In this document: positions 27,905-35,224 of the stretch, one piece after another
How the letters are laid out: each line of letters opens with the position of its first letter
Position numbering within the stretch: the first letter of the stretch is position 1
Position numbers and translations under genes: made by a program
From: Bradyrhizobium sp. 141
Lineage (GTDB): Bacteria > Pseudomonadota > Alphaproteobacteria > Rhizobiales > Xanthobacteraceae
Reading direction: 5' to 3'
Assembly: GCF_023074055.1 (NCBI RefSeq)
Contig: NZ_JADPKR010000092.1
Location: 1-35,224 of the forward strand
Length of the DNA stretch: 35,224 nt
Notes under the pieces: model-generated
Database searches by the model: none
Told to the model about the DNA's origin: nothing
The model's input: the letters and a program-made list of their open reading frames with translations, nothing else

Positions 27905-28791
27905 TTAACGGCTCAGAAAAAATGGCTGCAGACCCGGTCAGGCGCAGCCTAGGATCAGTGAAGGATGTGTTTTCGAAGTTGGAGTGCGTGGGTCCCGCGA
28001 TGCGGGATTTTTGTATCCGCTGCGAACTCACAAGCTACCGGCGCGACGTCGAGCGTCTTGGTGAGATGGCGATTGGGTTTACTGTCGCTTGTCAGCGTTT
28101 TGCATGCGACACGACGCGTAGGTATACGGAATTGTGCAAATCGGTCTCCCTCTGCGCATTCAGCGCCTGACGTCCGCTAGTCTGAATGCCTCTTGTCTTG
28201 AGGGAGACAATACGGGGTCCGCGATACTGAATTTGACTGATGTGAGCCTCCATGAAACAGAAATCCTGCGTCGGATGGATGAAACGATCGTTTTTGCGGC
28301 GTCGGCATCTTGCGCCCCCGGGGCCATGGAGCTTTGGTTGGATCGGCCCGTGACAAGGGAGCGCAGGGTCCTCACGCGGGATGCGAACCAGAGGCTCCGT
28401 CTGCGTAAGGCCACCAACAAGATGTGCCTTTCGCGCACGTTGCGATGCTGAACTCATCCCTTGGGGTTCCACTGCGGGATCTGATAGCGCTGGGAGCGAT
28501 CGCTTGTTTCCCGCGACCGCACTGCATTGACCGCGGCTGCCAGAGCCCAATGAGAGTTCGTTTTTTTACGGCAATGTTGGTTTGAGACGATGCGAACGCG
28601 TGCCGATCGGGATGGACCAGTTCCACTCGGTGGTAGAATACGCACTGCGATAAGAAAAGCTGAGATTGGCTCGCCAGGAGAGAGGGGCTTGGGTTGGTAT
28701 CAGCCGATGCAAGCTATGGCGTATACTGCAGCGCAGTCCCGCGTAGGATTGGCCCAGCTGCTCGGCTGGCGTGAAATATTCCGAATGGCTT
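27905..28791. other. About 890 bp without an intact gene; possible ISL3-type zinc-ribbon trace
   Basis: Open frames of 60-150 codons on both strands show no clear domain. A plus-strand stretch at about 28010-28130 reads SYRRDVERLGEMAIGFTVA followed by CQRFACDTTRR. It weakly resembles the N-terminal zinc-ribbon region of ISL3-family transposases (YxRxLxDLP...RRFxCD), but too few residues are left for a firm call. The promoter of the oxidase gene must lie near 27905-28000. Confidence 0.35.
27993..28012 (+). terminator. Small hairpin followed by T5
   Basis: TCCCGC (27993-27998) and GCGGGA (28002-28007) form a perfect 6-bp stem with a 3-nt loop, followed by TTTTT to 28012 on the plus strand. It looks like an intrinsic terminator, but no plus-strand gene ends just upstream. 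It could stop antisense transcription, or act as an early element in the promoter region of the minus-strand oxidase. Confidence 0.35.
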
Positions 28792-29748
28792 CTAAGTTGC
28801 CGCCTGCAGATCGGCGGCACGATCTTGCGCTCGGTGGCAGGATGACTGGACTTGATCGCGCTCGTGATCAATAGACAGCTGCAAGCCCCGGCGGGAGACC
28901 GCCGCGTTCAAGGTGTTCGCGAGCAAATACGCGACGGTCATCGGCCCGACGCCGCCAGGAACTGGAGTGATGTAACCGGCTCGCTTGATTGCTTCTGCAA
29001 AAGCGACATCTCCCACTAGTTTCGGTGCGCCCGTCGAATCGATCGCGCGATTGATACCAACATCAATGACAATTGCGCCTGGCTTCAACCAATCGCCCCG
29101 AACGAGTCCCGCATAACCGGCGGCAGACACAACTATGTCGGCGTTTCGACAGAGGTCTGGCAAGTTTCGCGTCTGTAGCTGCGCGCCTGTGACGGTACAT
29201 CCAGCATCGCCGAGCAGAACTGCCAGAGGCTTTCCGACGATGTTCGAACGGCCAATGACAACGACATCGAGACCCTTCAGATCGCTAACGACGGTGTTGA
29301 TGAGATGAACAACCCCAAGCGGAGTACAGGGCACAAGAGCTGGCCGCCCAGCCGCCAATCTTCCGACATTGTATGGATGAAATCCATCCACATCTTTTGA
29401 GGGATCTATGGCCTCTAGCACACGCCAACTATCGATGTGGCCAGGCAGCGGGAGCTGAACAAGGATGCCATCGACAGAATCATCGCTGTTGAGCTCTTCG
29501 ATCAACGTCAAGAGCTCCGTTTCGCCGACGTGAACCGGAAGTAAAAACTGTTGAGATTTCAATCCCACGGCCTGCGCCTGTCTGGCTTTTGTCTTCACGT
29601 AGACTGAGCTCGCGGGATCATTGCCGACTAGGACCACAGCCAAGCCCGGGGTAATGTCGCGTTGAGTTTTAAGCAGTGCAACGTCGCGCGCGACGCGGGC
29701 TCGAATGCGCTCGGCAATCGCATTTCCATTGATTGGGATAGCAGTCAT
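28792..29748 (-). CDS. folD: Bifunctional methylene-THF dehydrogenase / methenyl-THF cyclohydrolase
   Basis: The 318-residue enzyme interconverts 5,10-methylene-THF, methenyl-THF and 10-formyl-THF with NADP. It shows the catalytic Tyr50 and Lys54 in YVKTKARQA, Gln98 in VDGILVQLPLP, Asp121 in KDVDGFHP, the PCTP segment, the Rossmann segment VVVIGRSNIVGKP and the signature ITPVPGGVGPMTVAYL. The ATG at 29748 follows AGGAATAA. About 25-30 residues after the normal end (after NTLNAAVSRRG) are extra and of low complexity compared with the usual 285-300; the original stop may have been lost. It lies on the same strand between the aminotransferase and the oxidase, but a terminator upstream (29955-29980) and an 890-bp gap downstream suggest its own transcription unit. 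Confidence 0.95.
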   Translation of the reverse strand: MTAIPINGNAIAERIRARVARDVALLKTQRDITPGLAVVLVGNDPASSVYVKTKARQAQAVGLKSQQFLLPVHVGETELLTLIEELNSDDSVDGILVQLPLPGHIDSWRVLEAIDPSKDVDGFHPYNVGRLAAGRPALVPCTPLGVVHLINTVVSDLKGLDVVVIGRSNIVGKPLAVLLGDAGCTVTGAQLQTRNLPDLCRNADIVVSAAGYAGLVRGDWLKPGAIVIDVGINRAIDSTGAPKLVGDVAFAEAIKRAGYITPVPGGVGPMTVAYLLANTLNAAVSRRGLQLSIDHERDQVQSSCHRAQDRAADLQAAT

Positions 29749-29954
29749 GACTTATTCCTGGCCATTAGGATGGGCCGCGACTAGAACCCGGCATTATGGC
29801 GATACAGTTCGATAGGAACTGTCGAACTACACGGCCTGACCAATCCATCCGCGATAGCGGGAACGGCAAATTGGCCGGCCTGACCTTCGGGCTTTCTGAA
29901 GCGGTTCACCGTCGCCTCGCGCAGCCGCTCCAAGCGGCGACACGCTCGAACCCA

Positions 29955-29980
29955 AAAAGGGGGGCCCGCGACGGGCCCCC
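29955..29980 (-). terminator. Rho-independent terminator of the aldehyde dehydrogenase-aminotransferase operon
   Basis: GGGGGCCC (29960-29967) pairs perfectly with GGGCCCCC (29973-29980) around a 5-nt loop. On the minus strand the stem is followed by CTTTTTGGG (T5 at 29954-29958). It begins 28 nt past the aminotransferase stop codon at 30008, the expected position. This is the clearest intrinsic terminator in the window. Confidence 0.85.
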
Positions 29981-30007
29981 GAGTTCGGCATCACATTCGA
30001 TCCGCCT

Positions 30008-31408
30008 TCACCCAATCGCAGATTCATGTGCGAGTTCGTCCATGACTTGTTTTGTCGCTTGATAGGCGAGATCAACAATTTCGTCGATCTCGCTCTCGGA
30101 TACGACGAGGGGAGGAGCGAAACCAAGAATGTCACCGTGCGGCATTGCTCGGGCAATAAGCCCGCGATCACGCGCAGCCTTGGAGATGCGCGCCCCGACC
30201 TTCAGCTGCGGATCAAACCTCCGCTTTGTCTGGCGATCTGCGACGAACTCGACTGCACCAAGTAGGCCGACGCCACGCACTTCGCCGACGATTTCCAGCT
30301 GTGCAAAGCGTTCGTTGAGACGTTTCTGGAAGTGCGAGCCGACGATCCGCGCGCGATCGCTAAGCCGCTCCTTCTCAACAATATCAAGGACTGCGTTTGC
30401 AGCAGCGGCCGCGATCGGATGGCCCGAGTAGGTATATCCATGCGAAAATGCGCCAACTCGATCAGCCGCCTCCTCGATGACTGCGTAGACCCTCTCGCCA
30501 ACGATGGCTCCAGAGAGCGGCACGTATCCAGAGGTCAGACCTTTAGCAACTGTCACCAGGTCAGGCTCGATTCCATAGAGTGTGCTGCCGAAGTCAGCGC
30601 CGGTTCGACCGAACCCGCAAATCACCTCGTCTGCGATGAAAAGAACATCGTAGCGCCTGAGCACGGCTTGAATCTCGCGCCAGTAGCCGTTCGGAGGCGG
30701 GATAATACCTCCCGTACCGAGTGCCGGCTCGGCAATGAAGGCGCCGATCGTTTCCGGCCCCTCTTGTACGATCAACTTTTCGAGTTCGGCTGCACGACGA
30801 CGAGAAAAGGATTCCTCCGTCTCGCCGGGCTCGGCGCCCCAATAATGGTGGGGCACACCTGTATGCAAAATACCCGGATAAGGAAGGTCCATATGATCAT
30901 GATAGAACGACATGCCGGTCATCGAGCCGGAGATCACCGAGCAGCCGTGGTATCCACGCTCGCGCGAAATGATCTTCTTCTTCTTAGGTTGCCCACGTAG
31001 GTTATTGTAGTACCAGACGAGCTTGGCCTGGGTTTCGTTGGCATCCGATCCCGACAGTCCAAAAAACACCTTGCTCGGCTTGCCAGGGGCCATTCGTATA
31101 AGACGATGCGAGAGCGTCGCCAGCTCCTCGGTCGTGTGTGCCGCATACGAGTGATAATAGGCCAGGTTATGGGCCTGCCGCGCAATCGCCTCCGCCACCT
31201 CAGTGCGCCCGTATCCAATATTCACACAGTAAAGGCCAGCAAAGCCGTCGAGGTAGCTGCGTCCCGTCGCATCCTGAATTCGAATGCCCTTTCCCCCAAC
31301 GACGATAGTCGGATCACCGAGCTTGCCGCTCGCAAAATCCTTGAGCTGCGTGAAGGGATGCAGAACACTGGAGCGATCCTGCTCTGCAATGTTTTTGATA
31401 TCGATCAT
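30008..31408 (-). CDS. Class III (omega-amino acid / putrescine-type) aminotransferase
   Basis: The 466-residue PLP enzyme has the class III layout: GLSGSDANETQAKLVWYYNN (phosphate-binding region, about 117-136), ISRERGYHG, IAEPALGTGG, the cofactor-binding Asp260 in FIADEVICGFGRTG and the Schiff-base Lys289 in VAKGLTSGY, then FSHGYTYSGHPIAAAAA. The SDANETQ and HGYTYSGHP patterns are closest to putrescine/omega-amino acid:pyruvate aminotransferases such as SpuC. The ATG at 31408 is chosen over the longer frame to 31576 because AGGAGAG precedes it and the upstream frame overlaps the aldehyde dehydrogenase. It starts 11 nt after that gene, so they form an operon, consistent with conversion of an amine to an aldehyde and then an acid. 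The true amino donor is uncertain. Confidence 0.93.
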   Translation of the reverse strand: MIDIKNIAEQDRSSVLHPFTQLKDFASGKLGDPTIVVGGKGIRIQDATGRSYLDGFAGLYCVNIGYGRTEVAEAIARQAHNLAYYHSYAAHTTEELATLSHRLIRMAPGKPSKVFFGLSGSDANETQAKLVWYYNNLRGQPKKKKIISRERGYHGCSVISGSMTGMSFYHDHMDLPYPGILHTGVPHHYWGAEPGETEESFSRRRAAELEKLIVQEGPETIGAFIAEPALGTGGIIPPPNGYWREIQAVLRRYDVLFIADEVICGFGRTGADFGSTLYGIEPDLVTVAKGLTSGYVPLSGAIVGERVYAVIEEAADRVGAFSHGYTYSGHPIAAAAANAVLDIVEKERLSDRARIVGSHFQKRLNERFAQLEIVGEVRGVGLLGAVEFVADRQTKRRFDPQLKVGARISKAARDRGLIARAMPHGDILGFAPPLVVSESEIDEIVDLAYQATKQVMDELAHESAIG

Positions 31409-31419
31409 ACCCAACTCTC

Positions 31420-32934
31420 CTAGGCCGCCAAGTCGCCGAAGCAGACGTATTTCATTTCCATGAATTCCGCCAAGCCGTGTCGCGACCCCTCGCGACCGAG
31501 CCCTGACTGCTTCCATCCACCGAATGGAATCGGCGGCCCCGTAAATGAAGCAGTATTGACGCCGACCATGCCACATTCCATCAGCTCAGAAACCCGAAGG
31601 GCTCGACGCAGATTATCTGTGTAGACGTAGCCGGCGAGGCCCATTTCGTTCGCGTTGGATCGGGTGACGACCTCCTCTTCCGTGTCAAACGGGAGGACCG
31701 CAGCCACCGGACCAAAGGTCTCCTCCTTGGCAATGAGCATGTCCTCCGTGACATCCCAGAGCAGAGTGGGAGCAACAAAGAGCGAGCATAGATCGGCACC
31801 TTGAGCCGCGGATATTGCGCGGGCACCCCTTCGCACAGCGTCATCGATTTGAGCCCTGCACTTTTCGGCAACCGACAACTTCGTCATTGGGCCGATATCT
31901 GTCAAGGGATCTAGACCATGACCGATCTTGAGTTGCTCGATCGCTGCAGCAAAGGCATTGACGAAAGCATCATAGATGCCTCTTTGAACGTAGATGCGGT
32001 TAGCAGCCAAGCAGTCCTGACCAGAGGTCGCAAATTTCGCAGCCATCGCCCCTTTGACGGCCTTGTCGAGATCAACGTCATCAAAGACGACGAAGGGCGC
32101 GTGGCCTCCCAATTCGAGCGACACTTTCTTTACCGTGTCGGCGGCCCCTTCCAGAAGCAGACGGCCAACGTCGGTAGAACCCGTGAAGGAAAGAGCCCGT
32201 ATTCTCGGATCGCGCAACAGAGGCTTTGAGAGCTCAATTGCATCGCCGATCACAACCTGGAACACGCCCGCGGGAACCCCCGCTTCTTCGGCTAATCTGG
32301 CCAGGGCAAGAGCAGAGAGCGGCGTCTCAGGAGCAGGCTTCACAACGATCGGACAGCCAGCCGCAAGAGCAGCTCCCGCCTTTCGGGTAATCATAGCAAC
32401 AGGGAAATTCCACGGAGTAATGGCCGCCGCGACACCAATTGGTTGCATTCGAACCTGCAGCAAACTGGCAGCCCTGTGACTGGGAATCGTCTCACCATAT
32501 GCGCGCTCACCCTCTGCAGCGAACCACTCAAGAAATCCCGCCCCATACGTAATCTCGTGCCGCGCTTCAGCGAGCGGCTTGCCTTGCTCGCTTGTCACCA
32601 AAATGGATAACTCTTCCGCATTGTCCAGCATCAAGGACGCCCACGATCTAAGAAGCGCGCCTCGCCTCGCCGGCAACAATGCACGCCAAGCAGGAAAAGC
32701 ACGGTCAGCTGCTGCAATCGCCGTATTTATGTCCACCGCGCCGCAACGGGCCACGTTACAGATTTCTTCCCCACTAGCCGGATCGACCACGACGTCCCGC
32801 TGCTCGCTCGCGATCCAACGACCATCGATGAGCGCAGCTCCCGCGACAAAATCACGCCGACGCAAGTTTTGCAGGTGCCGACCAGCAAGACCTTCAAATG
32901 GCTGTGCCTTGTGGCGAATAGTCTGAAAGGCCAT
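31420..32934 (-). CDS. NAD(P)-dependent aldehyde dehydrogenase, succinate-semialdehyde dehydrogenase (GabD)-like
   Basis: The 504-residue enzyme belongs to the aldehyde dehydrogenase superfamily, closest in motif pattern to succinate-semialdehyde dehydrogenase. Seen are TPWNFPVAMITRK (173 on), VVKPAPETP with the cofactor Lys199, FTGSTDVG (250-257), the general base Glu274 in VSLELGGHAP, the catalytic Cys308 in SGQDCLAANR, EETFGPV, and the C-terminal PFGGWKQSGLGREG. The N-terminus has a longer-than-usual leader of about 25 residues; the ribosome-binding site before the ATG at 32934 is weak, so an internal start is possible. It is the first gene of a two-gene operon with the aminotransferase and is divergent from Lrp copy 2. 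It would oxidise the aldehyde made by that enzyme (inference). Confidence 0.93.
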   Translation of the reverse strand: MAFQTIRHKAQPFEGLAGRHLQNLRRRDFVAGAALIDGRWIASEQRDVVVDPASGEEICNVARCGAVDINTAIAAADRAFPAWRALLPARRGALLRSWASLMLDNAEELSILVTSEQGKPLAEARHEITYGAGFLEWFAAEGERAYGETIPSHRAASLLQVRMQPIGVAAAITPWNFPVAMITRKAGAALAAGCPIVVKPAPETPLSALALARLAEEAGVPAGVFQVVIGDAIELSKPLLRDPRIRALSFTGSTDVGRLLLEGAADTVKKVSLELGGHAPFVVFDDVDLDKAVKGAMAAKFATSGQDCLAANRIYVQRGIYDAFVNAFAAAIEQLKIGHGLDPLTDIGPMTKLSVAEKCRAQIDDAVRRGARAISAAQGADLCSLFVAPTLLWDVTEDMLIAKEETFGPVAAVLPFDTEEEVVTRSNANEMGLAGYVYTDNLRRALRVSELMECGMVGVNTASFTGPPIPFGGWKQSGLGREGSRHGLAEFMEMKYVCFGDLAA

Positions 32935-32971
32935 ATGAAGTCCACGTGGTCATTTGTTGAATTTGCCAGTC

Positions 32972-33017
32972 CACTCAGGATACTAATGTACCGTGGATAT
33001 TGCGTTGCATTTTCCCG
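32972..33017 (+). promoter_or_regulatory. Conserved upstream block of Lrp copy 2, in the divergent promoter region
   Basis: The block starts CACTCAGGATACTAATGTAC and ends CGTTGCATTTTCCCG, aligning with 22225-22270 upstream of Lrp copy 1. Here it lies in a 152-bp divergent intergenic region, 37 nt from the aldehyde dehydrogenase start and 70 nt before the Lrp ATG at 33087. It could carry both promoters and an Lrp operator. The role is inferred from conservation and position only. Confidence 0.5.
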
Positions 33018-33086
33018 CTGTCTCGACGATTTCCTGCAATGCATCGGCGTTTTGCGAAGGAAATGCACCTGAAGGCTGAACCCAAT

Positions 33087-33563
33087 ATGCAATATGATCG
33101 AATTGACGCCCGCATCTTAGAGATTGTGCAAAGGAACAACCGACTTACTTCCGATGTGATTGGCGAAATGACGGGGCTCTCTGCAACGGCGTGTCAACGG
33201 CGACTGAAGCGGCTTCGCTCGCAAGGTATCATCGAGGCCGATGTCTCGCTCGTTTCGGCAAAGGCGGTCGGAAGGCCCATTCAAATGCTGGTGCTGGTCA
33301 ATCTGGAGAGGGAGCGTTCAGATATCATCGACAGGTTCAAAAAGGCTATTAAGTCCTCGGCCGAAGTTGTGAATGGATTTTACGTAACGGGGGACGCCGA
33401 TTTCCTCCTCTACATCACAGCTCGCAGCATGGAAGATTACGAACAGTTCACGCGACAATTTTTCTATCGGAACTCGGACATCAAGGGCTTCAAGACCATG
33501 GTCATAATGGACCGCGTAAAGGCGGGCTTTGCAGTTCGAATTAAGGGTCTTGCGAAGGATTGA
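33087..33563 (+). CDS. Lrp/AsnC-family transcriptional regulator (copy 2)
   Basis: The 158-residue paralogue of the regulator at 22342 has the same helix-turn-helix (GEMTGLSATACQRRLKRLRS) and RAM domain (GFYVTGDADFLLYIT). Differences are spread out, with a cluster in the last 12 residues (FAVRIKGLAKD against FAIPIEAPSED). The recognition helix is nearly unchanged, so both proteins probably bind the same DNA. The ATG at 33087 follows GAAGG; earlier in-frame ATGs (33000, 33039, 33063) are disfavoured because copy 1 shares sequence only from MQYD onward. It is divergent from the aldehyde dehydrogenase-aminotransferase operon and probably regulates it (inference). The two copies could form mixed oligomers, as Lrp proteins assemble as octamers. 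Confidence 0.94.
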   Translation: MQYDRIDARILEIVQRNNRLTSDVIGEMTGLSATACQRRLKRLRSQGIIEADVSLVSAKAVGRPIQMLVLVNLERERSDIIDRFKKAIKSSAEVVNGFYVTGDADFLLYITARSMEDYEQFTRQFFYRNSDIKGFKTMVIMDRVKAGFAVRIKGLAKD

Positions 33564-33714
33564 CCTCGTGCGCAAACGGCCCTTGTCGTTGTTACCAAGA
33601 TCAAAGCGTTCTGATTGATCCGCAGCGAGAAGCCGCATCATATCGGCCAGCCCGTGAAACGCTCGCTAGCATTACAGTTGCTTTGTTTGCGGGCTTCTGA
33701 ATCCATGGGCAACC

Positions 33715-35026
33715 ATGATTCGAATGTCGTGGACGCGGGCCGCGTCGGTTGAGGAGACGCTTGCGTTGTGGGCGGCGTCGCTTCGAGAGTTCCTGGAAGG
33801 TCTGCTCGGAGATGAGCAGCGCAAGACCGGTTGGATGCGCGCGGAGGCGGCTGGCGATCCCGGCCCATGGCGGCAGCAGGCGATCCTGGGTCGCGGGGAT
33901 TGGGACGCTGATGCCCTGCGCGACATCGTCCGCGACTATGTCATCGAGCATTTGGCGGATGACGATGCGGTGCTGGTGATCGACGAGACCGGCTTTCTCA
34001 AGCAGGGCAAAGCGTCATGCGGAGTGGCACGGCAATACACTGGTTCGGCAGGGAAGATTACGAACTGCCAGATCGGCGTCTTCGCTACCTACGTTTCGCG
34101 TCATGGTCATGCGTTCATCGATCGCGCGTTGTATCTTCCGAAGGAATGGACCGACGATCCAGATCGTCTGGAAGCCGCATATGTGCCTGCCGATGTCGGC
34201 TTTGCGACCAAACCAAAGCTTGCGACGAGAATGATCGCACGTGCGATAGCCGCGTCTGTACCATTCAAGTGGGTTTTACGGTCTACGGTGTTGGCGATAT
34301 CGAACAGCAGCTACGGCGGGCAGGCAAAGGCTATGTGCTCGGGGTCAGCAGCTCTCATGTCTTCCGATCCTGGGGCAAGCGACCGCCGGTCGCCGGCACG
34401 GCCGCGGACCTCGCCCGGACGCGGCGCTCGTCCGACTGGAAGCGCTTGTCGGCGGGAGCCGGAACCAAAGGACCGCGGCTGCACGACTGGTGTTATCTCG
34501 AATTGGCCGACCTCGAGGCCGAGCAGTTCAACAGCGCAAATGATGGTTTATGGACGCGCGGTCTACTGATCCGTCGTCGCATCGCCGATGATGACCTCGC
34601 CTTCTTCACCACCTGGTGCCCAGCGGGAACATCAATTGAAACGCTGGTCGCGGTCGAAGGCCATCGATGGGCGATCGAGGACAGCTTTGAAACCGCGAAA
34701 AACGAGTTCGGGCTCGATCACAACGAGAGCAGGTCCTGGCATGGCTGGCATCGCCACGTGTCCCTGGTGATGCTCGCCTTCGCCATGATGGCGGCGATCC
34801 GCCATCGCGCCAATCCGCCACCGCCCAAAAAAACCAAACGCCGCCACCCGGCAAAAGCCAAAGCACACCCACGCCGCCGCTGATCCGTTGGTCAATCCAG
34901 GAAATCCGCCGCATCGCCATCAGGCTTGCTCGAAAGCGGATCCAACCCGCGCATGTCATCGCATGGTCATTCTGGCGCAGAGCTCACCAGGCTGCCGCTC
35001 AGCGCGCGCATCTCAAAGCAAAACGG
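33715..35026 (+). pseudogene. IS701-family transposase, frameshifted, 3' end cut by a group II intron
   Basis: From 33715 the product reads WTRAASVEETLALWAASLRE, FLEGLLGDEQRKTGWMRAEA, then the catalytic-core segments VLVIDETGFLKQGKASCGVA and ARQYTGSAGKITNCQIGVFA of IS701/IS4-type DDE transposases. About 20 residues usual after ASLRE are missing. Near 34277 the codons between FKWV and TVYGVGD are lost with a frameshift; the second frame continues GYVLGVSSSHVF, LLIRRRIADDDLAFFTTWCP and VEGHRWAIEDSFETAKNEFG. A second frameshift near an A7 run (34827-34833) leads to the C-terminus LIRWSIQEIRRIAIRLARKR and AHQAAAQRAHLKAKR in a third frame, up to the intron boundary. The element is inactive. The first in-frame stop after the core is at 34881. 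Confidence 0.88.
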
Positions 35027-35099
35027 ATCGCGGTAGGGACGCTCATTGCTGAGCGCCCCCCGCACAGATCCGGACGAGCCCAATTAAGGCATCCGGCTC
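35027..35099 (-). ncRNA. Group II intron 3' end: domains V and VI
   Basis: On the minus strand 35099-35067 folds as a group II domain V. The 5' strand GAGCCGGATGCC contains the AGC triad, and the 3' strand GGCTCGTCCGGATC carries the two-base CG bulge. The third pair is G-A instead of the usual G-U. It is followed by a domain VI hairpin with CGCTCA, a GCAA tetraloop and TGAGCG, then CCCTACC with the likely branch-point A, and a 3' end ...CGCGAT near 35027. The 3' exon is the C-terminal part of the IS701 gene read antisense, so the intron is inserted opposite to the transposase. The exact boundary is uncertain by a few bases. Confidence 0.72.
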
Positions 35100-35224
35100 C
35101 TACCTTGGGTGTGTGACGGCGAAGCGCTGTTGCGGCCAGGGATGGAGGATACGGGGTTGAGGAAGCCAGTCATCCGCCAACTTCGTCATACGATCCCAAG
35201 TGAAGCCGGCTCGTTGGCTGCGGC
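35100..35224 (-). CDS. Group II intron-encoded reverse transcriptase/maturase, C-terminal end (partial)
   Basis: The minus-strand frame entering from the right edge reads RSQRAGFTWDRMTKLADDWL followed by PQPRILHPWPQQRFAVTHPR and a TAG at 35100-35102. This is the characteristic C-terminus of bacterial group II intron maturases, which often reads SQR..TWERx..L...WLP.PRILHPYP. The reverse-transcriptase and maturase core lie beyond the window. The stop codon is immediately followed by the domain V sequence, which is the normal layout for this intron class. Whether the full protein is intact cannot be judged here. Confidence 0.75.
   Translation of the reverse strand, partial: RSQRAGFTWDRMTKLADDWLPQPRILHPWPQQRFAVTHPR

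Noticed and set aside
26957..27952. A 331-codon plus-strand open frame
   Set aside because: It lies entirely antisense to the FAD-GcvT oxidase gene, has no recognisable domain and mirrors that gene's codon periodicity.
29896..29980. GC-rich palindrome considered as a recombination or attachment site
   Set aside because: Its position 28 nt after a stop codon and the T5 run on the minus strand explain it fully as an intrinsic terminator.
1..35224. CRISPR arrays, tRNA genes, toxin-antitoxin or phage-defence genes
   Set aside because: No regularly spaced repeat, cloverleaf or recognisable defence domain was seen on either strand by eye.

Overview
The window looks like an accessory, symbiosis-island-type region of an alphaproteobacterium of the order Hyphomicrobiales, most likely Bradyrhizobium or a close relative. 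This is inferred from gene families, moderate-to-high G+C, the density of broken genes and the mix of IS5, IS3, IS630 and IS701 remnants with a group II intron. No rRNA, tRNA, CRISPR array or phage structural gene was seen.

Left part (1-20,400): a transport region built from a repeated module of a Tat-type polyamine/opine-like periplasmic binding protein (SBP, minus strand), an MFS_3 exporter-type protein with a soluble C-terminal domain (plus strand) and a short-chain dehydrogenase (SDR, minus strand). Module 1 is SBP pseudogene (836-1873), MFS (4515-6176), SDR (6393-7139). Module 2 is SBP (10446-11513), MFS (13522-15252), SDR (15685-16386). Module 3 is SBP (17119-18180) plus an MFS remnant (18440-18900), followed by a fourth, unrelated-looking SBP pseudogene (18961-20043). 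Only one complete ABC transporter remains: SBP, two permeases and an ATPase between 11513 and 7430. Wreckage of a PEP-hydrolase/Tm-1-like TIM-barrel gene and of the C-terminal domain of an ADP-ribosylglycohydrolase-type protein lies at 2.2-3.4 kb.

Right part (20,400-33,600): a catabolic region for amino or N-methylated compounds. It encodes an M20 amidohydrolase, formyl-THF deformylase (PurU), a dimethylglycine/sarcosine dehydrogenase-like FAD-GcvT fusion, FolD, a class III aminotransferase and a succinate-semialdehyde-type aldehyde dehydrogenase, all on the minus strand. Two nearly identical Lrp/AsnC regulators (22342-22818 and 33087-33563) lie on the plus strand, each divergent from a catabolic gene and each preceded by a similar upstream block. 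A plausible joint role (inference) is that the oxidase moves methyl groups onto tetrahydrofolate, FolD converts methylene-THF to formyl-THF, and PurU releases formate and free THF. The aminotransferase and aldehyde dehydrogenase would oxidise an omega-amino compound to an acid.

Right edge (33,700-35,224): a frameshifted IS701-family transposase gene whose 3' end is interrupted by a minus-strand group II intron. The intron's domains V and VI and the last residues of its maturase are visible. Long stretches without a recognisable gene (3446-4514, 11514-13521, 15253-15684, 16387-17083, 20044-20427, 21613-22224, 23998-24477, 27905-28791) are stated as such.
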